Part shown: in pieces, positions 1 to 5,795 of the stretch
Layout of the letters: each line of letters opens with the position of its first letter
Numbering within the stretch: the first letter of the stretch is position 1
Origin: JAFGPJ01 sp964439135
GTDB taxonomy: Bacteria > Planctomycetota > Phycisphaerae > Sedimentisphaerales > Anaerobacaceae
Direction: 5' to 3'
DNA length: 8,396 nt
Assembly (NCBI GenBank): GCA_964439135.1
Contig: CAYTNN010000195.1
Span: 1-8,396, forward strand
Translations under genes and position numbers: made by a program
Notes under the pieces: model-generated
Databases searched by the model: none
What the model was told of the DNA's origin: nothing
What the model saw: the letters and a program-made list of their open reading frames with translations, nothing else

Positions 1-2736
1 GTCACCGAGCAAACGGTTCGTCCAGAGATTAGCAACCTCGATTTGAAGGTGATTGTTCTTTGCCCGTACCGTATCGGTAATCCTCACACGCCAGGGTGCG
101 GTCCATATTACGCCAAGGTCTTTTCCGTTAAGGCGCAGCCTTGCCAGATGGTGAACCTCGCCCAGGTCAAGGTAAAGGTCACCGTCTGAGGGCTGAAAAT
201 CAGGCATGTCGAAAGATTTCCGGTAGGTCGCGACGCCGGAGTAATACTTGATGCCGCGTTCGCTATGTTGGGTCCAATCAATAAGTTTATCGAACACAAT
301 ATTTTTCGGGCCGCCCCATTTAGTATCAAAGGAAACATCCCACGGCCCATCCACTACGGCTATTGGTTTCGGTTCCGTGAAGTTTATCTCCGGCAGGATA
401 TTCGCGGACCGCCCCGCCTGCTTGTGTGAAAAGATAACAAAAAAGCTCTCGTAAGGCTCAAAACGCATGGGAATCGTAGTCCGGCCGCTTTCGTGATAAT
501 GGTATTTCGCCAAAGATCGCATTTCACCTGTCACCGGTATCCAGAGTTCGGGCTTCTCGCTGCCGTCCCTGAATGTGCAATCGGCCCGGATTGCCTGGTC
601 GCTTTTATTGCTAACGAAATAAATATCGTGATTTTCTGTGCGGCGATGTGTGTAACGGACCGGTCCGGCAGCGGTGAAATCTTCCTGAACGCCCATATCG
701 GCAAGCAGTTCGGCGGTAGCCTCATAGCCCGGATATAAACCGTTTTCAGACCTCGAAAACGAACCGCCCCAACAAATCCGTCCCTTGCCGTATTTGCGAT
801 GCGTTAGCGTTTCAGGTGTGTCCAGCGAACCCCAGAGACGCCTTGCGATTTCCTGCAATTGCCGGTCACACATTGGATAATCCACAAGACTTGGTGACTT
901 AACCGGCGGAGTCCCGACGATCGTAGCGCCGGCGTTAACGAGCTGCTCGATTTTCTGCAGGACGGCCGGGAGCATGGTTTTGCAATTGGGAAGAACGAGC
1001 AGGCTATATGTAGTTCCCCCGGGGAATGAAATGCGTCCGTTGCGTAACTGCGCCCGCTCTATCAGGATATTCGGCGAACAGCCGTCAAAAGAATAGCCTC
1101 GCTTATCGGCTAATATACCTTCGCCTTCTAATGCGCTCGACGGAGGCTGGAAGACATGCGGTGCCCCGCCGGGAGTCAGATAAAGAACATCCGCCACCGT
1201 AACCCCTTGTCGCAGCATGTAAGAACAACGGGTGATGTAGCGATGATAATCAGGAACCATAGACCACCACGTCTGGCCCCTGTCCCAATGCACGCCGTAA
1301 GGGCCCATAGTCATGCCGGGACGATGTTTTTCACCGAGCGGCTTATGGGCAAAAGTATGATAGACAAAACGGTTGATGCCCATACAAAATGCCCAATCTC
1401 CCTGGTTTTTCATCGAACCGGGATATTGTTGCCAGTTTTCCTGAGATCCTGCCGTAAAAGCCTCCACCGCCAGAACAAGACGTCCCATCGTATGCGCAAT
1501 TGATGCACCCTCGATGCAGCTATAGATTGTATTAAAATAACCGGGGCTCCAGAATTCNNNNNNNNNNNNNNNNNNNNNNNNNNNNNNNNNNNNNNNNNNN
1601 NNNNNNNNNNNNNNNNNNNNNNNNNNNNNNNNNNNNNNNNNNNNNNNNNNNNNNNNNAAATTCTGCGTCCAATTCTGTGCTCCCATTTCCCAGCTATCGA
1701 TATGGAGCATCGTCCATCCGGCGGCGGTTTTCCTGCGACCGATTTTTTTCAATAATTTGCCAATGTAATTATCGAAATGGTCGTCAAAAGCGGTGCCGGA
1801 GAATTTGTCACATTCGAATCCATAACCTGGTTGCGGTGCCGGGCGAGTATTCGCTCCATTATTCCGGCTGGCAAATCGCGTAATCGTCCAGTTGCCTGCG
1901 GGCACTTCCCAATCCAGCATTCCATCGGATTCGAGCCGGTCGGTCAAATCGACCATTTTGTCCATATTTATACACGCTGATTCAGGTATTGAAGGATGCT
2001 CAGCCGGAGCCGGTAAATAAGGCTTCACACCATCTACCGAGGAGAAAGGCGCACGATAATATATAGCCTTCTCATCGGCAAACTCGACTTTCACATCTGC
2101 TTCAGGAGTTGGATATGCCAGTACTGCAACATCTTCGAAGTAAGCTTCTCTTTTTTCCTGCAATTCTTTCGTGATGGTTGGAAAATAGGGTTTGCGAGGC
2201 TCAGGAACAGGAAGTTTTTCATTGAAACGGACAGGTCCATGAACCTCGACGGAACCGGCCACTAAATGCTGCATCGACTGTTCCGGCTTGACCCAGGGGC
2301 CCCCGCTGCCGGCCCAGCCGGGGCCGCTTCCCAAAGTAATCTCAATACCCAATCGCTCCGCCTGGCGAACTGCATGGGCGAAAAGATTTTGCCACTGCTC
2401 GCTCATGAAATCTACAGGACCGCGCGGCACGCCGACATTGACCTCCAGAAAAACCAGATTACCAATACCGGCCTTTTTCATAGCTTCCAGATCGGCCGTC
2501 ATTTCTTCCCGGTTTAGATTGCCGTCCATGAAATACCAGTATACGCCTGGCCGGGCTGAGTCTGGTGGATTTTTGAATCTTTTGGCAAGACCTTTATGAT
2601 TAATACTGTTTTGAGGCTTAACGGAAGCAACTTCTGCCGGCCCGATACGGTTCTTTTGCGATGAATTCGCCAAAGCCGGTTGAGTGACTAACAAGATGCT
2701 TATTAAAATAACGCTCAGTCGAATAATAATTCTCAT
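1..2736 (-). CDS. Secreted GH106-like glycosyl hydrolase (alpha-L-rhamnosidase group), C-terminus beyond window, internal assembly gap
   Basis: The reading frame runs from ATG at 2736 to the window edge without a stop: 359 codons before the N run and 519 after it, in the same frame. Residues 1-24 are a signal peptide (basic start, hydrophobic core, PALA cleavage site), so the enzyme is exported. Family signatures are GVYWYFMDGNL (about 64-74), a glycine-rich SGPGWAGSGGPWV (137-149) and LHIDSWEMGAQNW (344-356) just before the gap. After it come EFWSPGYFNT, VEAFTAG (Glu codon 1464-1462), QGDWAFCMGINRF, MTMGPYGVHWDR and, near the edge, LNGKDLGVIWTAPWRV, typical of the C-terminal beta-sandwich. 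The family hydrolyses alpha-L-rhamnosides by inversion. The Glu of DSWE and of VEAF are candidate catalytic residues by analogy, not by demonstration. Roughly 30-60 C-terminal residues are probably outside the window. The start is set by GGAG six bases upstream. Many close relatives are annotated only as 'glycosyl hydrolase', so rhamnose specificity is unproven. Confidence 0.88.
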   Translation of the reverse strand, partial: MRIIIRLSVILISILLVTQPALANSSQKNRIGPAEVASVKPQNSINHKGLAKRFKNPPDSARPGVYWYFMDGNLNREEMTADLEAMKKAGIGNLVFLEVNVGVPRGPVDFMSEQWQNLFAHAVRQAERLGIEITLGSGPGWAGSGGPWVKPEQSMQHLVAGSVEVHGPVRFNEKLPVPEPRKPYFPTITKELQEKREAYFEDVAVLAYPTPEADVKVEFADEKAIYYRAPFSSVDGVKPYLPAPAEHPSIPESACINMDKMVDLTDRLESDGMLDWEVPAGNWTITRFASRNNGANTRPAPQPGYGFECDKFSGTAFDDHFDNYIGKLLKKIGRRKTAAGWTMLHIDSWEMGAQNWTQNXXXXXXXXXXXXXXXXXXXXXXXXXXXXXXXXXXEFWSPGYFNTIYSCIEGASIAHTMGRLVLAVEAFTAGSQENWQQYPGSMKNQGDWAFCMGINRFVYHTFAHKPLGEKHRPGMTMGPYGVHWDRGQTWWSMVPDYHRYITRCSYMLRQGVTVADVLYLTPGGAPHVFQPPSSALEGEGILADKRGYSFDGCSPNILIERAQLRNGRISFPGGTTYSLLVLPNCKTMLPAVLQKIEQLVNAGATIVGTPPVKSPSLVDYPMCDRQLQEIARRLWGSLDTPETLTHRKYGKGRICWGGSFSRSENGLYPGYEATAELLADMGVQEDFTAAGPVRYTHRRTENHDIYFVSNKSDQAIRADCTFRDGSEKPELWIPVTGEMRSLAKYHYHESGRTTIPMRFEPYESFFVIFSHKQAGRSANILPEINFTEPKPIAVVDGPWDVSFDTKWGGPKNIVFDKLIDWTQHSERGIKYYSGVATYRKSFDMPDFQPSDGDLYLDLGEVHHLARLRLNGKDLGVIWTAPWRVRITDTVRAKNNHLQIEVANLWTNRLLGD
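1558..1657. other. Assembly gap (100 N) inside the GH106-like gene
   Basis: A run of exactly 100 N separates ...AQNWTQN from EFWSPGYF.... This is the usual placeholder for a gap of unknown size. In relatives I remember, roughly 80-90 residues separate these two motifs, so about 250 bases are probably missing rather than 100. The flanks stay in one frame, so there is no sign of a disrupted gene. Confidence 0.95.
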
Positions 2737-2742
2737 TATGTT

Positions 2743-2749
2743 CTCCAAA
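2743..2749 (-). promoter_or_regulatory. Ribosome binding site of the GH106-like gene
   Basis: On the minus strand TTTGGAG lies six bases before ATG 2736, and the signal peptide begins directly at that ATG. This fixes the start. Confidence 0.75.
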
Positions 2750-2789
2750 GGGCATTCATACATTTGACATTTGTGTAATTTCCTCAAAC

Positions 2790-2818
2790 ATAATACTCCA
2801 ACTTCAGAGAAGTGTCAA
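2790..2818 (-). promoter_or_regulatory. Sigma70-type promoter of the GH106-like gene
   Basis: On the minus strand a perfect -35 box TTGACA (2818-2813) is followed after exactly 17 bases by TATTAT (2795-2790, 5 of 6 consensus). Transcription would begin near 2783, giving a leader of about 45-50 bases that contains the Shine-Dalgarno sequence. The promoter sits in the 154-base spacer after the DUF4838 stop codon, so the GH106-like gene can be transcribed separately from its neighbour. The leader also holds a short direct repeat (ACATTT-G-ACATTT read on the plus strand, 2760-2772), which could be coincidence. No operator was recognised. Confidence 0.65.
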
Positions 2819-2890
2819 AACCGGTTGCTACGGACCATCAACAATGCGAGAACCAACGAGGAATCCGAGGCCGTCACAACATGGAGGGCC

Positions 2891-4714
2891 TTACAGCCCA
2901 ACGATGCGTTTGATTCGTTCACTCTCGGCCTCGATTCCGCTTCGTTCGCTGGCGTTCGTGACACCGTATTTCTCGCATAGATCCACGAAGCGTTTGACCA
3001 ACGGTTGCATTCGCTCGGCCAGGGCGGGATCAACTTTTGATTTGTCCTTCATGTACCAGATTGGTTCGATGGCAGCTCGGTAAGCGCAGATAGAAGCCTT
3101 TTCCACACGAGCACGGACCGTATCATTTTCGGCCAGGTCCATCGCCTCGGCAAAAGCATCAAGACCCGCCTGTGCGATAGATTCATCGATTGCATAATCT
3201 TTCGCCCTGCCGAAACAGTTCGGATGCAGCCCGCTTGCTAATGCATGCTTGTGAGTCAAATTGATGAACCGCCGTATGGGGCCGGCCGCACTGCCATAGT
3301 GTAAATCAAGGAATTCATCTATCAACTTTTGGCCGCTCTTGGTCGGGTCCCATAGCAGATTCGCCATCAAGTAGTTGCGTAAATCAGACAGCTCGGCCCC
3401 GAGGGCATTACCCGCCGCCTGCATGAAAATTCCTATCGCATTGTTGGCTACAAAGTACCTGATGTTCGGTTCTATCACCCGCAGATTTGGGCAGGGAAGC
3501 AGATAATTGCTGAAGTTCGTGTTGTAGTTCCAGATGGAAATATTCTTGCACATGTTGCCCCAGTTAGCCAGATCCTGACAGAACTGTACGTTTTTCTTGC
3601 AGTTTGGATCGTTGATAGGATGCAGTACACAGCATTCAATACTGCACAACTGGATTTGAACATTTGGCCTGGGCTTGATCGTCTTGGGAGGTTTGCGTGA
3701 ATACCAGTAAGACAATGTGCCGATCATAACATCCGGATATTCCTTCACGACCTCATCGGCCACTGCATTGACGAAAGTCAGCAGCGAGCCCATCGGTGTG
3801 CCTTCTCGCTCATCAATGGCGGCACATTGGGGACAGCGACAGTACTTGTTATTGTCGTTCTGGCTGACAGATATGTTCTCCATACCCGGATGTTTCTTGA
3901 GAGCGTCTAAAATCGTATCGGTAACAATACGGAGGACATCGGGGTTGGTCAGGCATAGTTCAGGCCCTCCGCCTCCCATTTCCAATTTGCGCTCGCCATC
4001 GATCAATGCGAAATATTCCGGATGTTCCTTGCCGTATTTCTGCGATGGGAGATAATGGAAAAAGCTGTGGCTTATGAGGTTCAGTCCTGTCTTGCCGCCC
4101 AGCTTTGGTTCGTTGGCAACGGTATTGACCCGAATGCGCGTGGCGAAAGCGGGATTTCTATTGGTCTCGCCATAATAGCTCCAGCGGAAACGCAAAGGCG
4201 GATGATAGAAACGGTCCAAAGGCCCGACGACACGCCAAGTTCCTATTGCGGGCACATACGTGTGGTCAACGGTGAGGAAGCGCACGCCAACATAATCTTC
4301 GAGGAAAGTGTAAACGCCATAGAGTGTTCCCCGTGCTCCCGCCTGTGGCAGGCCTGCTATGGCAATGTTATCATCACGCACAATAATACGAAAGTCCTCC
4401 TCTTCAAACTCATCTGTGCTAAAACCGACCTTGCTGGCGCGCAAAAGCCGGCTTGAACCAATGAAGATATGGCGCTGTCCGCTGGTTGCGGGGTCCGCCT
4501 TCCGGACAATCGGCAGGCGAATATTGCTTGCCTGAGCAAAGTGGCTCTGGAATTCTTCAGCGGCGTAAATCTCACTCGGCGGGGCATCTTCTGCTATTAT
4601 GATGTCCCAATGGGTGAGGTTAGCCAAGTTCACGCCACGTGGAACGGCGGCAGAAACGGAACAAACCATTAGGGCAAACAGCGAAATTATCATCGTCACA
4701 ATATAGCGACACAT
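2891..4714 (-). CDS. Secreted DUF4838 domain protein, putative glycoside hydrolase
   Basis: This is a 607-residue protein. The frame is open further upstream (to 4849), but ATG 4714 is chosen because AAAGGAG lies eight bases before it and a signal peptide starts there (hydrophobic residues 5-20, cleavage near SVSAA-VP at 23). Residues about 30-165 resemble the alpha/beta N-terminal domain seen before GH67/GH20-type catalytic barrels (HIFIGSS, GLPQAGARGTLYGVYTFLED). Residues about 170-470 are the DUF4838 core: HSFFHYLP (216-223), HPEYFALIDG (231-240), SVSQNDNNKYCRCPQC (282-297, with Cys292/294/297) and a second cysteine-rich stretch, C357-C361-C362-H365-C372. The rest is a helical C-terminal region. 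From memory, some DUF4838 proteins were classified as GH163 endo-beta-N-acetylglucosaminidases; whether this one shares that activity cannot be read from the sequence. Its neighbours are a xylosidase-type and a rhamnosidase-type enzyme, suggesting a role in the same glycan's breakdown. Confidence 0.88.
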   Translation of the reverse strand: MCRYIVTMIISLFALMVCSVSAAVPRGVNLANLTHWDIIIAEDAPPSEIYAAEEFQSHFAQASNIRLPIVRKADPATSGQRHIFIGSSRLLRASKVGFSTDEFEEEDFRIIVRDDNIAIAGLPQAGARGTLYGVYTFLEDYVGVRFLTVDHTYVPAIGTWRVVGPLDRFYHPPLRFRWSYYGETNRNPAFATRIRVNTVANEPKLGGKTGLNLISHSFFHYLPSQKYGKEHPEYFALIDGERKLEMGGGGPELCLTNPDVLRIVTDTILDALKKHPGMENISVSQNDNNKYCRCPQCAAIDEREGTPMGSLLTFVNAVADEVVKEYPDVMIGTLSYWYSRKPPKTIKPRPNVQIQLCSIECCVLHPINDPNCKKNVQFCQDLANWGNMCKNISIWNYNTNFSNYLLPCPNLRVIEPNIRYFVANNAIGIFMQAAGNALGAELSDLRNYLMANLLWDPTKSGQKLIDEFLDLHYGSAAGPIRRFINLTHKHALASGLHPNCFGRAKDYAIDESIAQAGLDAFAEAMDLAENDTVRARVEKASICAYRAAIEPIWYMKDKSKVDPALAERMQPLVKRFVDLCEKYGVTNASERSGIEAESERIKRIVGL

Positions 4715-4722
4715 AATATTAT

Positions 4723-4729
4723 CTCCTTT
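4723..4729 (-). promoter_or_regulatory. Ribosome binding site that sets the DUF4838 start
   Basis: AAAGGAG on the minus strand is eight bases upstream of ATG 4714. The alternative in-frame ATG at 4849 has no signal peptide behind it and would add 45 residues of non-family sequence. Confidence 0.8.
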
Positions 4730-4819
4730 CGTTATAATCGTTCGGACCTTTGTGAGCCGGGACACTTTACCTGGCCGGACCATACACCCAATAGCACAGT
4801 ACCCGTTAGCAGCTTCCTT

Positions 4820-4849
4820 AGCATAATGTGTCCTGCCGCTATTCGTCAA
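4820..4849 (-). promoter_or_regulatory. Possible promoter of the DUF4838 gene
   Basis: On the minus strand TTGACG (4849-4844, 5 of 6 consensus) is separated by 18 bases from TATGCT (4825-4820, 4 of 6). It would give a leader of about 100 bases before ATG 4714. The fit is moderate, and other promoters further upstream are possible. Confidence 0.35.
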
Positions 4850-4907
4850 ATCATAATTTTCTCAAGAACAGCAGGTGTTTTCTCCATCCCCGGGCTATTT
4901 CAATGCC

Positions 4908-4933
4908 GCAGAGCGAGGTGCCGACCTCTCTGC
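4908..4933. repeat. Inverted repeat, 10 bp stem with a two-base bulge
   Basis: GCAGAG-CG-AGGT is followed by a GCCG loop and then ACCTCTCTGC. The arms pair over 10 bp with CG bulged. There is no T-tract on either strand, so it is not an intrinsic terminator. It lies about 60 bases upstream of the possible DUF4838 promoter. Confidence 0.5.
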
Positions 4934-5378
4934 TCACAGCGTTGATCAAGAAGATTCAACCATTCACGACAACCGGCCAAGAATCAGGCAAGGCTGAAAA
5001 GAAGCCCGAAAAGAGGTCAAGACAAAATCAACGTTTGTATATACCTTGTTTATCAAATTTGGTAGAGAATGCTCCGATATTGCCCATGAGATCGCGCCGG
5101 TCATTGAATACGATATCCGTCTGATAATTTTATGGAAAATGCTCACTTCAGCCAAAAATAAACATTTATTCGGATTAGATTTGAGTAAAATTAGTATCTG
5201 TGGAGTCAAAACGGAGACACGTTGTCACTTGAAAATTGCAGCGTTTTCCAGCTCATGAAAAAGGTGACTTATGGGATGAATTGCAGAAGATTCATGCAAG
5301 ACTTTGCATTTGTCACAGATGAATACACGAGATGGAACTCTTTGAAAACAGTGGCTAAAAATGGAGGTTGTATGCACG

Positions 5379-5392
5379 GCTTGAAATCAAGC
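5379..5392. repeat. Short palindrome GCTTGA-AA-TCAAGC
   Basis: Perfect 6-base arms flank a two-base centre. It could be a dimeric regulator site or part of the repeat cluster that continues to 5562. No regulator is recognised. Confidence 0.4.
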
Positions 5393-5427
5393 AATGTTAT
5401 ATCACTTGACGACGAGTTATACACTCT

Positions 5428-5485
5428 GGTAGCATATGCCTTGCCGCCGTATGCTGTAAGGCCTGGTGACTTGGCACATGCTACC
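5428..5485. repeat. 58-base imperfect palindromic repeat element
   Basis: The ends GGTAGCATATGCC (5428-5440) and GGCACATGCTACC (5473-5485) are inverted copies matching at 12 of 13 positions. After a two-base mismatch the inner arms keep pairing for several more positions, partly by G-T. Such size and structure fit a dispersed palindromic (REP- or MITE-like) element or a structured RNA. No target-site duplication is evident. It does not match integron attC, because the GTTRRRY core is absent. Only one copy is present in the window, so dispersal is unproven. Confidence 0.6.
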
Positions 5486-5527
5486 GCATGGTGTGTTGGC
5501 ATTATCGGAGGTGCAAACATGACATAT

Positions 5528-5562
5528 CTCAGATATCACCGGAACCGGCTTTACTATCTGAG
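5528..5562. repeat. Inverted repeat CTCAGATA / TATCTGAG
   Basis: Perfect 8-base arms are separated by 19 bases, and the spacer itself contains CCGG-AA-CCGG (5539-5548). It lies 42 bases to the right of the 58-base palindrome and may be part of the same element. No T-tract follows it on either strand. Confidence 0.5.
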
Positions 5563-5681
5563 GAACATTCACCGGCCTGCTGCGGCTTCTGTTTGGTACT
5601 GAGCTCGTCCGCTTTGTCGCTGAACATCTGTTTGAGGAATTTCAGCCAGGCGTCGTAGCTTATCTGAACAGCTTTTCGGCT
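5529..5681 (-). other. Unidentified open stretch, possible gene remnant
   Basis: Between two stops the minus strand encodes 50 residues containing QISYDAWLKFLKQMFSDK followed by a Lys/Gln/Ser-rich tail and TGA. The amphipathic first half looks protein-like, but there is no usable start codon or ribosome binding site and I do not recognise the family. It could be the end of a decayed gene or mobile element, or chance. Confidence 0.15.
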
Positions 5682-5795
5682 TCATGATGCAATAATAATG
5701 GACATCGTGACTCTATCTATATCATAGCCTGACCTGCTCAAACGTGGTGTCGAACTTCCACATGTTCCGGGTGTCCACTCCTGCGTTTATAAACT

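Larger units (their letters stand above)
4850..5795. other. Long gene-poor spacer between the GH120 and DUF4838 genes
   Basis: This spacer of almost 1 kb has no reading frame on either strand with a recognisable family, a good ribosome binding site and coding-like composition. It is visibly AT-richer than the enzyme genes, especially 5030-5200. It contains several inverted repeats (listed separately) clustered at 5379-5562, plus short minus-strand open stretches directly after the GH120 stop that look protein-like but lack starts. A plus-strand open frame at 5222-5602 crosses the palindromic repeats and is probably not a gene. No terminator with a T-tract was seen after the GH120 stop. Confidence 0.6.

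Noticed and set aside
2764..2795. Plus-strand promoter TTGACA at 2764 with TAATAC
   Set aside because: The spacing is 19-21 bases and it would drive antisense transcription with no plus-strand gene; the minus-strand promoter in the same region fits far better.
4715..4849. N-terminal extension of the DUF4838 protein to ATG 4849
   Set aside because: The signal peptide and a good Shine-Dalgarno sequence place the start at 4714; the extension also overlaps the best promoter candidate.
5428..5485. Integron attC site
   Set aside because: The palindrome has suitable size, but the conserved GTTRRRY and RYYYAAC ends are missing and no integrase or cassette array is present.
5222..5602. Plus-strand reading frame of 126 codons in the spacer
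   Set aside because: It runs through two inverted repeats, has no recognisable domain and no good ribosome binding site; the open frame is likely chance.
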